NCBI GenBank assembly: GCA_031268885.1
Contig: JAIRWR010000026.1
Span: 1-53,394, forward strand
Direction of reading: 5' to 3'
Source: Synergistaceae bacterium
GTDB lineage: Bacteria > Synergistota > Synergistia > Synergistales > Synergistaceae
Length of the DNA: 53,394 nt
The translations under genes were made by a program, and so were the position numbers. Position 1 is the stretch's first letter. Every line of letters begins with the position of its first letter. Under the pieces are notes generated by a model, which made no database searches, had not been told where the DNA came from, and saw only the letters and a program-made list of their open reading frames with translations. Below, piece by piece: positions 7,470-16,425 of this stretch.

Positions 7470-8567
7470 TCACCACAAGCGATCATCCTTCCCCTTTATC
7501 TCCTTAGCGTCCTTGACGCGCTCGTAGGTTTCATTGAATGCGTCTATGCGCGCCGCTTGGTTGTTTCCGCAGATGTAAAAGCGCCCAGGCCGCTTTTGGT
7601 CAATTACAAACATAAACGCGTCCTTTCCGTCTTCACTGCCGTAATATTGATTCAAATATTGATGCGCGTCATCCGAATATGGGTACCCGTTATCTGGCCA
7701 ATTTTTAATAATTTCGTTAAAGGCGAAGACCTTCCTCAGCGATCCGTTTTTTACGTCGTAAACCGAGAGCCCGGCGCCAAACAGGTACAGCTTTTCCAGG
7801 TCGGAGCCCGGCGTTATAAAATACGTTTTCGGCATATCTTTTACCTCTAGCAAGCGCTGTGTTTTGACCTCCCCGGTTTCGGGGTCCATCATAATAGCTC
7901 GCAAACCTTCCAAGCGATTCGTTTCATTATCGGACCCATATACGAATTGAGAAGCCAGTACAGCGTCGTCTCTGGTTATCCCGATCAGATCATCGGTTTT
8001 CATAACACCTCTGTAGGACATCAATCTGACCGCTTTGTTTTTGCCGGGAAGGTAACCGTACAAGTCCCCCCACGATGTGCCGGCATCCCCCTCGCCGAAA
8101 TATAAAAATTTCATCGTCTCCGGGTGACGCTTGGAGTCCTCAATATGGAACCCTCCCACGTTAGAGCTTGCCTTCACGACAAACTCTGGCTTATCCGAGC
8201 CCGGTGTCAGCCGAAACAGACCACCGTGAACCATGTATGCCCAGAAGTTGATATAGAGGTTCCCGTCATTTTTGGTGAAAATTCTCTTTTCATCATATCC
8301 GGCATAAGCCTCTGTATTTTCAGGAAAATCCATTACAAATTCCGCGTTTTTCTTAACCTTATCCTTATTGCGAGGTATTTTTACAATTTCATTGTTCAGT
8401 GGCGCGAATATATATCCGCAGTACTCGACACCATACTCCGAGAAGTATGAGCGTTCGTCGTCGAGTGCCGAAGCATGGGATATGCCCGGAGTGCCAAAAA
8501 ACACCATGCATAGGATTAACAGAGCAGATGAGACCAAACCTAACGTTCCTCTGTTTTTCATACCCAT
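7470..8567 (-). CDS. Secreted protein of unknown function
   Basis: 365 residues with a clear signal peptide (hydrophobic core about 9-26, cleavage after SHA). Many short strand-like repeats suggest a beta-rich fold, perhaps propeller-like: ...LYINFWAYMVHGGLFRLTPG, LYGYLPGKNKAVRLMSY, LYLFGAGLSVYDVKNGSLRKVF. No catalytic motif is recognised. Two start ATGs (8567 and 8561) share the AAGAGGTG site. It stands alone on the - strand, after the AraC regulator gene. No function is assigned. Confidence 0.75.
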   Translation of the reverse strand: MGMKNRGTLGLVSSALLILCMVFFGTPGISHASALDDERSYFSEYGVEYCGYIFAPLNNEIVKIPRNKDKVKKNAEFVMDFPENTEAYAGYDEKRIFTKNDGNLYINFWAYMVHGGLFRLTPGSDKPEFVVKASSNVGGFHIEDSKRHPETMKFLYFGEGDAGTSWGDLYGYLPGKNKAVRLMSYRGVMKTDDLIGITRDDAVLASQFVYGSDNETNRLEGLRAIMMDPETGEVKTQRLLEVKDMPKTYFITPGSDLEKLYLFGAGLSVYDVKNGSLRKVFAFNEIIKNWPDNGYPYSDDAHQYLNQYYGSEDGKDAFMFVIDQKRPGRFYICGNNQAARIDAFNETYERVKDAKEIKGKDDRLW

Positions 8568-8759
8568 CGCACCTCTTAATTTTGGAATTTTTGGGCGATA
8601 ACTCTTTCTGTAAATTTATTATATACTCTCGAACATTAAGATCTGCCGCTGTGCCGCGAACATAACACAAACAGATGTCGCGTAACTATGCCGTGTAGAA
8701 TCGGCGGCTTTAGTCTTTGACAACTGTCTTCGCTCGTAAGTATATAATATAATTGTTAT

Positions 8760-8830
8760 AAGCCTTCTACCGATGGCCACCTCCTTTCGTAGTTGTGTAC
8801 TAAAGGATTATATACATCGATAGAAGGCTT
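8760..8830. repeat. Inverted repeat (16-bp arms, one mismatch)
   Basis: The left arm (8760-8775, AAGCCTTCTACCGATG) pairs with the right arm (8815-8830, CATCGATAGAAGGCTT) with one mismatch, around a 39-nt centre containing a GGCCACCTCCTTTC stretch. It sits in the 8568-8890 gap between two - strand genes. The left arm and its flank (ATTGTTATAAGCCTTCTA) recur in reverse at 51140-51158. It may be a small mobile element, or a terminator for the AraC gene. Confidence 0.55.
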
Positions 8831-8890
8831 TTCAACTTCTTGATTATGAGAACTTTGAACTCTCCAGAGCATTATTATCCGAACTCTAAA

Positions 8891-9892
8891 TCACGGGGAC
8901 GCGGCGACCCTCCTGCGATATTGGCCCGGCGGGATCCCATAGCGCTTTTTGAACGCTCTGCAAAAATTTCCGCAGTCTGAGTATCCCGCGTCCATCGAAA
9001 TTTCAAAAACGGACTTGTTCGTGTCCAGCAGATTCGCCGCGGCTAATTCGAGCCGCATGTTGCGATGATGTTCGTAGATCGGCTCGCCGAATATTCTTTT
9101 GAAGCCGCGCTTCATCGTAGTTGTGTTCATGGACAGGTCACGAGCTAACTCCGGTATCGACGGAGGGGAGTCGGAACGTTCCATAAGAATGCCAGGGATC
9201 TTCTTTATCCGCGAATCCTCAAGCTGTCCGGCATCGGGAGGCGCGTCGCGGCCGGACAGTTCGCTGGCGATAAACCTCGATATGATCTCCATGAACTTGC
9301 TCTCGAAGAATGGCAGCTTGCATCTGTCGGGGTAGTCGCAGGCGGCGATTTGAAGAAAGGATGCGGAGATGTCCGCCGGCGCCGCCGCGACGCAAGAAGA
9401 GGCTCCCTTCCCGCGGAGGCTGTTGTCGGCCGCGTCGTGCCACAGCCTCCCCCATCCGAGTCTGTCCATGACCGCGTCCATTATGCTCCCCGACGCGTTG
9501 AAGGAGATGGTCTTAAACACCTGATCCCTATGATAAGCCTCTTCACCGCGCACATTGAAGGCCGGCGAGAGGTAAAGGCCGTTGGCGTTGAATACGCTGT
9601 TGCCGTGACTATTCGTATGAATGAAAAAAGAACCCTCGACACCGTACGCGATCTCGAAGTTATCGCATTCAAACTCATACGGTACTCTGATATCCGCATA
9701 TGGCATAATCTCGAACATATTCATCTCCAGCAGTCCGAATAGGCGATAAGTGGCGATCTGAGCGGAGGCGAAGCCGGCGTCGCGGCTGGAGACGATATCG
9801 CCTCCAGAGGCGACGGTATTTCCGTTCTCGAACATAGCCCTCATGAATTCCGAGGGATTTTTGAAACTGACTGAAGTCTTGCGAGAGATCAT
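8891..9892 (-). CDS. AraC-family transcriptional regulator
   Basis: 333 residues. The C-terminal about 100 residues form the double helix-turn-helix of AraC/XylS regulators (PSIPELARDLSMNTTTMKRG..., then SVFEISMDAGYSDCGNFCRAF and FKKRYGIPPGQYR). The N-terminal about 220 residues, presumably the sensor part, match nothing I recognise. GGAGAGGAG lies just before the ATG. It precedes the secreted-protein gene on the same strand but 323 nt away, so joint regulation is only possible. Its ligand is unknown. Confidence 0.88.
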   Translation of the reverse strand: MISRKTSVSFKNPSEFMRAMFENGNTVASGGDIVSSRDAGFASAQIATYRLFGLLEMNMFEIMPYADIRVPYEFECDNFEIAYGVEGSFFIHTNSHGNSVFNANGLYLSPAFNVRGEEAYHRDQVFKTISFNASGSIMDAVMDRLGWGRLWHDAADNSLRGKGASSCVAAAPADISASFLQIAACDYPDRCKLPFFESKFMEIISRFIASELSGRDAPPDAGQLEDSRIKKIPGILMERSDSPPSIPELARDLSMNTTTMKRGFKRIFGEPIYEHHRNMRLELAAANLLDTNKSVFEISMDAGYSDCGNFCRAFKKRYGIPPGQYRRRVAASP

Positions 9893-10036
9893 AATCTCCT
9901 CTCCTCATTATGTTAGTTTTTATTGACATTATTATACCTTCTTACCGATATATTTCCTGTTTGATAAGAAAGATTTCCGCGCTGACAATTTTCCTGACGG
10001 GTGATGTAATATACTTGAAGAGCACGAGGCGAGAGG

Positions 10037-10058
10037 CTCAGGCGTTTATGCGCCTGAG
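10037..10058 (+). promoter_or_regulatory. Leader hairpin 1 upstream of the Synerg-CTERM protein gene
   Basis: A perfect 8-bp stem: CTCAGGCG, loop TTTATG, CGCCTGAG. It is followed by AGGCGTCTAT (10057-10066), and the same 10-mer recurs in hairpin 2 at 10181-10190. The purpose is unknown. Confidence 0.4.
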
Positions 10059-10109
10059 GCGTCTATCCATGAGACGGGAGAGAGGGGTTGAGAGCGAAGA
10101 GGTCTTATC

Positions 10110-10220
10110 GTGAAAAAAGAGTTTGTTTTTACAAATAATGTTGACTTGAAATCAGGCGCCCAAGGTTATAAGCGTTGGGCAGGCGTCTATGGGCGCTTAA
10201 CAATTGAGAGGACGTGTTAA
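10110..10220 (+). CDS. Possible 36-residue leader peptide
   Basis: A GTG start with GAAGAGG 7 nt upstream opens a 36-codon frame (MKKEFVF...RLTIERTC) that ends at 10220, 2 nt before the ATG of the next gene. Its second half carries the inverted repeats at 10156-10196. It could be a translated leader or a chance frame, and no homolog is recognised. Confidence 0.3.
   Translation: MKKEFVFTNNVDLKSGAQGYKRWAGVYGRLTIERTC
10156..10196 (+). promoter_or_regulatory. Mutually exclusive hairpins in a gene leader (candidate switch)
   Basis: GCGCCCA (10156-10162) can pair with TGGGCGC (10190-10196). The overlapping GCCCAA (10158-10163) can instead pair with TTGGGC (10175-10180). The two pairings share bases, so only one can form at a time. 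The site is 27 nt before the start codon. It matches no riboswitch class I know. Confidence 0.35.
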
Positions 10221-10222
10221 CA

Positions 10223-11863
10223 ATGCGTAAAGATTTCGGACTGTCGTTCTGTATTCGTATGTTAGCGGCAATGTGTGTGATGTTTATGATGTCATCTTTC
10301 GGCGGCACGGCTGACGCGCACATGTATTTTTCATTCCCATCGGCGGACATCCCCGGATCCGAGATGGCCGACGTATTCACGACGTTTGCCTTAAATCCTC
10401 CGATGCCGGACGAATCAGGGGAGGACGCGACGAAATACGAGATAGAGGGTTGGGTGGTCAGCTCCAACAATCCAGAGGTCTCCACTCCAGTGTCCTTCGA
10501 GTTCACTGATGACAGCATGCGAAGCCGCGTCTCCGTTCCAGACTCGGCCACCTCTGTATTTGTCACAAGCGCGGACTACGCGAACGACGAATCATACGAA
10601 GGGGTGACGTATCACCAGGAGTTTGCCTGCTTCAGCAAGGCGTTTATCAATCTCGGGGAAGACGGATTTTCGACGCGGACATTCATGCGGTCTGGACTTG
10701 AGATTGTGCCGTTGAGCGACCTCGCCGGCGTCTCTCCCTCGTCTCGGACAGGGGTGAAGATCTTAAAGGACGGCCAGCCGCTCGCCGGCGTAGACGTCTA
10801 CGTCACACAGGAGGGCGCTCCCTTCACGGACCTGCACGACGAGGTCACGGCGCTTCGAGCGGAGCGGACGGGGAACGACGGGACTGCCATATTCGTCATG
10901 CCGAGCAGCCCTGGAAAGACGTACTTTTACACGATGTATCTGGATTCGAGGACGACTGGCGCCGGTTTTTACGGGATGATGTCGTCCCTGTCCTTCGAGA
11001 TATCCGACCCATTCGGCGCCGACGCGACGGATCTCCTTGTAAGCGACGGAGACGGGGGGACAAATATGGAATTTGTAGGAGCGAACACCTATGCCTCCAT
11101 GAGGGATTACCTGTTCATGATCGGAGCCCTGGACCTGGTCTCCCAGCCGACAGGGTCCATACTTCGCGTCTCCGGTAAATCGGGCCAGATCGGCGATATG
11201 GGTGCGTCATTTAAGATTCCGATGGACGTTACCGGCGCGAAGAACGTGGATGGGACTCCGATCAAGGGAGTGACGGGAACCGAACAACGCGTCAACTTTT
11301 CGAGGGAACTCCTGGGAGAAGCGGTGTTCGATAGGATGGTCTCGTTCCTCAGGAACGTAAAGGAGCAGAAGGAAGCGAATAAGCAGTACGAACTCACAGA
11401 GCGCGGAGAGTTCTACGTTGCTCCGACTCCAAAAGATTTCCTGGAGCGGTTCGGAATATCCGTAATGGGCAGTTTTTCGGGCGGAGAGGCCGTGGATGTA
11501 GGCGATATGCTCCAACTCGGCATAGAGCTGAATGACGCTGAATTCGACAGGGGGAATATATACGGTCTTCTGGGCGGGATGTTCGCCGATTCCGGTCCTG
11601 TGGAGGGGAGATACTGGTACGACGCGACTGAGATGTTTGTCGGCCCAGACCCGCATTATATCTTTGCCATAGTATACGATGGGAACTTCGACAATACGCT
11701 GGATTTTGCCTACTGGGTCGTCCGCGCTCAGGGCGGGGACGAGGAAGAAGAGGACAGAGAGAACAGCGGCAGCGGAGGCTGTTCGAACGGCGCGTCTGTT
11801 CCGATGCTAATAGCTGCCGCGCTCGTCCGGATGCGCGTAATGGCCGGCAGGAAGCGGACGTGA
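10223..11863 (+). CDS. Secreted NikM/DUF4198-like protein with Synerg-CTERM sorting tail
   Basis: 546 residues from the ATG at 10223 (GAGAGGA site 10 nt upstream). A signal peptide ends at about ADA, putting His at the mature N-terminus (HMYFSFPS), as in DUF4198/NikM-type extracytoplasmic proteins linked to Ni/Co handling. A Gly/Asp-rich middle (about 230-290) carries a carboxypeptidase-regulatory-like segment (GVKILKDGQPLAGVDVYV). The C-terminus is a Gly/Ser/acidic linker, GSGGCSNGA, a hydrophobic stretch and RKRT, the layout of the Synerg-CTERM signal typical of Synergistota. A metal ligand is not proven. Confidence 0.8.
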   Translation: MRKDFGLSFCIRMLAAMCVMFMMSSFGGTADAHMYFSFPSADIPGSEMADVFTTFALNPPMPDESGEDATKYEIEGWVVSSNNPEVSTPVSFEFTDDSMRSRVSVPDSATSVFVTSADYANDESYEGVTYHQEFACFSKAFINLGEDGFSTRTFMRSGLEIVPLSDLAGVSPSSRTGVKILKDGQPLAGVDVYVTQEGAPFTDLHDEVTALRAERTGNDGTAIFVMPSSPGKTYFYTMYLDSRTTGAGFYGMMSSLSFEISDPFGADATDLLVSDGDGGTNMEFVGANTYASMRDYLFMIGALDLVSQPTGSILRVSGKSGQIGDMGASFKIPMDVTGAKNVDGTPIKGVTGTEQRVNFSRELLGEAVFDRMVSFLRNVKEQKEANKQYELTERGEFYVAPTPKDFLERFGISVMGSFSGGEAVDVGDMLQLGIELNDAEFDRGNIYGLLGGMFADSGPVEGRYWYDATEMFVGPDPHYIFAIVYDGNFDNTLDFAYWVVRAQGGDEEEEDRENSGSGGCSNGASVPMLIAAALVRMRVMAGRKRT

Positions 11864-11907
11864 TCTAAAGAGACGCTATCCGAGAACTGAGGGAGACACC
11901 GGTTAAC

Positions 11908-11938
11908 GGCGGCGGGTACTTAACAAGTCCCCGCCGCC
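11908..11938. terminator. Bidirectional terminator between convergent genes
   Basis: GGCGGCGGG pairs with CCCGCCGCC, and an inner ACTT/AAGT stem closes on AAC, giving a 13-bp stem with one mismatch. It separates the Synerg-CTERM gene (+) from typA (-). The sequence GTTGTATTTATT follows on the + side. Confidence 0.75.
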
Positions 11939-11950
11939 AGGTTGTATTTA

Positions 11951-13855
11951 TTACGCGGCGTTCACCCTGTTCTCTGCGCGTTTGCGCTCCGCGGGGTCGA
12001 GGATTCCCTTTCTTATCCTGACCGACTTGGGCGTAATCTCGACCAGCTCGTCGTCCTCGATCCATTCGATGGAGGATTCTACGGTCATCTGTCTGTGCAC
12101 ATCGAGAACTATGGTAGTCTCCTTTGTCGCGGATCTGTGGTTGGTCTGTTGTTTGCGTTTTGCCGGATTGCAGGGAAGGTCCTTGGGACGCGAGCTTTCA
12201 CCGACTATCATCCCGCAATACACTCTTTCGCCCGGCACGATAAAGAGCGTACCGCGCTCCTGAAGGTTTTCCAAGCTGTAGCTGGTCGCGACACCGGAGT
12301 CTATGCTGAACATTGAGCCTCGCGAGCGAGATGTTATCTCCCCGCGCCATGGACCGTAGCCGATAAAACGGGAGGTAAGCATGCCGAGCCCGCGAGTATC
12401 CGTCAGGAACTCGCCGCGATAACCCACCAGCCCCCTCGTCGGGATGCAAAATACGAGGCGAAGCGTTCCAGTTCCGCTGTTCCCCGTCTCCTGGAGTTCT
12501 CCCTTTCTCTGCGCGGCTTTTTGTATGACGATCCCCTGATACTCCTCCGGTACGTCTATGATCAGTTCCTCCATGGGCTCGAGCGTCTCACCCTCGGATC
12601 CCGTCCGTGTAATGACCTCCGGGCGTGACACGCAGAACTCCATGCCTTCGCGCCTCATCTCCTCAATGAGGATTCCGAGGTGAAGCTCGCCCCTTCCCGA
12701 TACCTTGACTCCGTCGGGACGTCCTAGGTCCTCCATCCTCAGGGCTGGATCTATGCGCGTCTCCCTATCTATCCGCGTCCTGATCTGCCTTAGCGTAGCC
12801 GCGTTACCCTCCATGCCGGCAAACGGGCCCGTGTTGACAAGAAAAAACATCGACACCGTCGGTTCCTCGATATCGAGCGGTTTCATAGGGACCTCCGCGT
12901 AATCCGGGAACGAGATGGTATCGCCTAGAGTCATCTCGTCGGGACCGGAGAGCCATACGATCTCACCCGCGCCGGCCTCGCCGGTCTCCTGTCTGTCGAG
13001 TCCTTCGGTTATAAACAGGCGCGCGCAGGTTTCTCTCGACCGCGAGACGACCTCGAAGTCTTTCTGGTCGTGATCCGTCCATCTCGTGTGGGTGACGAGT
13101 ATCTGAGAACCCTTTTTAAGCGTGCCGCTAGTTATGCGTCCGCAGGCTATCCGGCCAAGATAGTCGCTCCAAGTGAGCGTACAGACCTGCATTAGCAGAT
13201 GATCACCCTCGCCTGTCTTTGGCGGGGGGACAAATTCTATCAAGCTCTCGAACAGATCCCGCATGCCGTTTTTCTCCCCGTCCGCTATTTTGGAGCGGTC
13301 TTTGACCATCCAGCCGCTCAGCCCGGATCCGTAGAGAATGGGAAAGTTGCACTGCTCGTCGCTGGCGCCAAGCTCTATAAAAAGATCGAATGTCCTGTCG
13401 AGGGCGATATCCGGCATCGCGTTGGGCCGGTCAACCTTGTTCACAATTACGATGGGCCTAAGGCCAAGCCTCAGCGCCCGCATGAGCACATACCTCGTCT
13501 GGGGCATCGGCCCCTCGTTCGCGTCAACCAACAGCAGTACGGAATCGACCATCGAGAGGACGCGTTCCACCTCTCCTGAAAAGTCGGCGTGCCCTGGGGT
13601 ATCGACGATGTTTATCCTGTATCCGTTCCACTCGACGGAGCAGTGCTTAGCCTTTATCGTAATACCGCGCTCCCTTTCGAGAGAGAGTCCATCCATTATG
13701 CGTTCCTCCAACTGAGCGTTCTCCCGGAACGTTCGAGTTGCCCTGAAAATAGCGTCTATCAACGTGGTCTTGCCGTGATCGATGTGGGCTATTATCGCCA
13801 CGTTGCGAATCTTTGAAGCGTCGTACACACATGTCACCTCGTTCTCGCCGTTCAA
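11951..13855 (-). CDS. typA: TypA/BipA ribosome-associated GTPase
   Basis: 634 residues, slightly longer than the usual 605-615. It is a translational GTPase that acts on the 50S subunit in assembly and stress adaptation. The G motifs are in order: AHIDHGKTT (G1), RGITI (G2), DTPGHADF (G3), NKVDRP (G4). EF-G-like domains and the BipA-specific C-terminal domain follow (PTRGLVGYRGEFLTDTRG...). The start is probably a TTG with AGGAAG upstream; a GTG six codons in is an alternative. It stands alone on the - strand. Confidence 0.95.
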   Translation of the reverse strand: MNGENEVTCVYDASKIRNVAIIAHIDHGKTTLIDAIFRATRTFRENAQLEERIMDGLSLERERGITIKAKHCSVEWNGYRINIVDTPGHADFSGEVERVLSMVDSVLLLVDANEGPMPQTRYVLMRALRLGLRPIVIVNKVDRPNAMPDIALDRTFDLFIELGASDEQCNFPILYGSGLSGWMVKDRSKIADGEKNGMRDLFESLIEFVPPPKTGEGDHLLMQVCTLTWSDYLGRIACGRITSGTLKKGSQILVTHTRWTDHDQKDFEVVSRSRETCARLFITEGLDRQETGEAGAGEIVWLSGPDEMTLGDTISFPDYAEVPMKPLDIEEPTVSMFFLVNTGPFAGMEGNAATLRQIRTRIDRETRIDPALRMEDLGRPDGVKVSGRGELHLGILIEEMRREGMEFCVSRPEVITRTGSEGETLEPMEELIIDVPEEYQGIVIQKAAQRKGELQETGNSGTGTLRLVFCIPTRGLVGYRGEFLTDTRGLGMLTSRFIGYGPWRGEITSRSRGSMFSIDSGVATSYSLENLQERGTLFIVPGERVYCGMIVGESSRPKDLPCNPAKRKQQTNHRSATKETTIVLDVHRQMTVESSIEWIEDDELVEITPKSVRIRKGILDPAERKRAENRVNAA

Positions 13856-14165
13856 TCAACACTTCCTAAAAGCCTTCTCCTCTTGGAAAAGACAACAAGC
13901 AATCTTATCATATCCCGCTGCCCGGTGTCATGCGCTGTTTTATTTCAAAACAACGGTCTATCGGCCCAAAAACGGCGAATACACATTAGAATAGGGCGGA
14001 AGATGAGATGGCTAATGGCAGGCACACAAAACCCTTAGAAACAGCTTGGGATGAAAGCGTATTTCGTCACATTTATATATTAATAAACGCGGCCGTCCGA
14101 ATACGATCCAAAGCACCCTGTTCGCGCGAGGGCCCAGTCCGTGGCCGTCCGTGCCCGGAGTGTTC
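13856..14165. other. Gap between typA and the flavoprotein gene
   Basis: 310 nt. It must hold the typA promoter (- strand) and the 3' end of the flavoprotein transcript. CGGCCGTCCG-like motifs occur twice as direct copies (near 14091 and 14141). No gene or clear terminator is seen. Confidence 0.5.
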
Positions 14166-14720
14166 CTACAGATTCCTGCCGAGTTCCTCCGCGCGCTTGA
14201 GCCAGTCGGCTTTTTTGTTTATAGCTCCGGATTCATACACGTCATAGGCGCATATCTCACCGACGATCTCCCAGCCGCAGTAAGCGCAGGCAAGCTCAAA
14301 GCTCCTCTTGAGGCCGTCGAAACAGCTCTCGTCGTTGTCGCCGGCAGTAGAGAGCAATACGGCTCTCCGTCCCCTCACGTCAACCTTGCTGTTCTTGTGG
14401 AAGTATGGAAGAAGCCTATCCCACGCCTGCTTGATCTGGGATGTCCAAGAATAAAAGTAGAGGGGCGATGCGAAGACTATCACGTCGGCTCCGTCCAGCG
14501 ATTCGTACACTTCCTTCATATCGTCGTTCAGAAAACAGTGAGAGCCGTTGTTCCAACATCGCCTGCAGTCTATGCATCCTGTGATTCTGAGACCGTGCAT
14601 CCGTATATTCTTGGTCTTATACCCAGCTTCTGACGCTCCGCGAGTAAAAGCCGCGGCAAGTCGTTCGCTGTTCCCATCTCTCCTGGGGCTGCCCAGGATT
14701 ACGGTGATTTTTTGGGACAT
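14166..14720 (-). CDS. Flavodoxin-fold NAD(P)H-dependent FMN reductase / iron-sulfur-flavoprotein-like
   Basis: 184 residues from the ATG at 14720, with GGGGGAG 9 nt upstream. The FMN phosphate loop is GSPRRDGNS (about 10-18), and ASPLYFYSWT is the second flavin contact. A Cys cluster, CIDCRRCW...C, fits the iron-sulfur-flavoprotein branch, but the spacing is not the classic one. Probable role: electron transfer or quinone/nitro reduction in the cytoplasm. It is isolated, and its substrate is unknown. Confidence 0.85.
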   Translation of the reverse strand: MSQKITVILGSPRRDGNSERLAAAFTRGASEAGYKTKNIRMHGLRITGCIDCRRCWNNGSHCFLNDDMKEVYESLDGADVIVFASPLYFYSWTSQIKQAWDRLLPYFHKNSKVDVRGRRAVLLSTAGDNDESCFDGLKRSFELACAYCGWEIVGEICAYDVYESGAINKKADWLKRAEELGRNL

Positions 14721-15053
14721 TATCCGCACTCCCCCTACATTCGTATGAAAGTTCTATACTTGAGCAAGGAAGTTATATAATACTGTCAATATACCCGAAA
14801 GTCAAATAAATTGGAAATTTTGAATAGTATTGGTCAGGTAAGATATCACACAAAATGAGCCGCGTAAGGTTCTTATTCAGCTTCTGTTTTACTATTTATG
14901 CCTCGCTGAGGTTTCCTCATTATTACGCGGATCTATTTTGACTATATATGATATAGTATGTAATGTCGTCAAGTGTGGATGAAACAGAGAGCCAAGTTGC
15001 CTGACTTGCTGGTATTGCCTAGTCTGCTCGGAATGCGGCGAACGGAGGCAAAG
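14721..15053. other. AT-rich gap with a candidate structured RNA (14860-14930)
   Basis: 333 nt. CCGCGTAA (14860-14867) pairs with TTACGCGG (14923-14930). Inside the loop, GAGG (14908-14911) can pair with the CCTC on either side (14901-14904 or 14915-14918). ATCTATTTT follows, so this could be a terminator. No protein gene is supported here. Confidence 0.35.
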
Positions 15054-15326
15054 ATGAAGGAGACTACCAAAAATAGCGCGAACGAGACAGAACGTAAGTT
15101 ACTTCGCATGATGCATTTCAACGTCAGCCGGCATGTCAAAACAAGCTTCTTCAGCAAGCTTGCGAAGAAGTTCAAAATGTGGCTGCGCTTGAAGGAGATT
15201 CATGGGTTCCGGAAATACCGCAAACGTGATGTTGTGCGCGATCGATGCGAAAGCGCCATCGCTATTGATCGCGCCGAGACGGACGACCCGTTGTACGTGC
15301 CTAAGGATTATCAGAAAAAACAGTGA
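15054..15326 (+). CDS. Small basic protein of unknown function
   Basis: 90 residues from an ATG with GGAGG 5 nt upstream. Highly charged and Lys/Arg-rich (KLLRMMHFNVSRHVK..., FRKYRKRDVVRDRC), with no signal peptide, membrane helix or recognised domain. It stands alone between the flavoprotein and M48 genes. It could be a real small gene or a remnant. Confidence 0.4.
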   Translation: MKETTKNSANETERKLLRMMHFNVSRHVKTSFFSKLAKKFKMWLRLKEIHGFRKYRKRDVVRDRCESAIAIDRAETDDPLYVPKDYQKKQ

Positions 15327-15609
15327 ACATAGGGATCCTGCGGTATCCGTGACACCTTTGGGCGGGACGGCGCCTATGGAGATAATGACAAGCTCACGTG
15401 GTATGGAGTATAGTCTTTGAGGCGCGCGGCCGTCATGCCGCGTATGTTGTATGGTGTTTTTTACCCGGCCTTAGAGCCTCCGTGTCCTGAGATAACTCGG
15501 GTTCACTGGTATCGATGCTTAGGGCTATATCGAGGTCCTGCTGCCACGAACCCCAGCCGGGTATTCTTTGCGAAACGAGAACATATTAACGAAGGGAGAC
15601 GATCCTCTG

Positions 15610-16308
15610 ATGACTAGATTCTCTTGGACAACAAAGCTTCGCGGTGTGCTGTACACTGTCATACCGGTCTTTATCTTCTGCGCCGCGCTTTCGGCGTGTT
15701 CCGGCGCGTGGGCCGGAATAAACGAGAACACCGTGAGACGCGCGTGGCGCGACGTCACTTACGCCGCGAAGATGGAACTCCTGCCGCTGTCTATAAAGGA
15801 GGACAAATCTCCAAACGCGTGGGTGACGGCCGGCCAGTCCGTCACCGTTACGACCGGGTTGATGGAGCTTCTCGAAAGCAGGGCGGAGATCTTTGGCGTA
15901 CTAGCCCACGAGGCTGGACACGCCAAGCTCGGTCACTACGAAAAAAGGGTGAGCAACGCCGCGGGTATTGGACTGGCCACGGCAGTGTTGGGATACGTGA
16001 TCGGGGATAGCACGCTGGCGAATGTGGCGCTTGGGATAGGGTCAAACCTGGCAACCGCCGGCTTCAGCAGAGAACAGGAGGTCGCCGCCGATGATTTTTC
16101 GGTTGACCTCGCCTTCAGCGGACACTCCGACCCCACAGGACTCTATACCGCCCTGCGGCGTATATCGATATTCGGTGGGGAGACTACTCCGTCCGGCTTC
16201 AACTCGCACCCGCCCGACGAGCGAAGGCTGAAGCACGTAAAGGAGAGAATCCTGTCCAAAAAACCGGATGCGGTGTTCAAAGAGATAGAGAAGAAAAAAG
16301 CCGATTGA
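15610..16308 (+). CDS. M48-family zinc metalloprotease, lipoprotein
   Basis: 232 residues from the ATG at 15610. The signal ends in a lipobox-like LSAC, so it is probably lipid-anchored outside the inner membrane. The zinc motif is HEAGH (HExxH), and the third ligand region is REQEVAADDFSVD (ExxxD). A short hydrophobic stretch lies between them (AAGIGLATAVLGYVIGD). Family members (HtpX/BepA/LoiP type) take part in envelope protein quality control. The GAAGGGAGA site is somewhat far from the ATG (about 12 nt). Confidence 0.88.
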   Translation: MTRFSWTTKLRGVLYTVIPVFIFCAALSACSGAWAGINENTVRRAWRDVTYAAKMELLPLSIKEDKSPNAWVTAGQSVTVTTGLMELLESRAEIFGVLAHEAGHAKLGHYEKRVSNAAGIGLATAVLGYVIGDSTLANVALGIGSNLATAGFSREQEVAADDFSVDLAFSGHSDPTGLYTALRRISIFGGETTPSGFNSHPPDERRLKHVKERILSKKPDAVFKEIEKKKAD

Positions 16309-16385
16309 AGAGAACCCTGAACCGTAGTCTCCTTTATCTTGCCCATTGACAGAAGACAGAAAAAAATATATATTACGCCCAGTTG

Positions 16386-16402
16386 TTATTACCAACTGTT
16401 AA
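16386..16402. promoter_or_regulatory. Candidate FapR operator
   Basis: TTATTACCAACTGTTAA resembles the FapR box (TTAGTACCnnnTACTAA type) and lies 24 nt before fapR. Several positions differ, so the match is moderate. FapR usually represses its own operon and is released by malonyl-CoA. Confidence 0.5.
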
Positions 16403-16425
16403 TAGCAGGATAATATTGTTATGCG

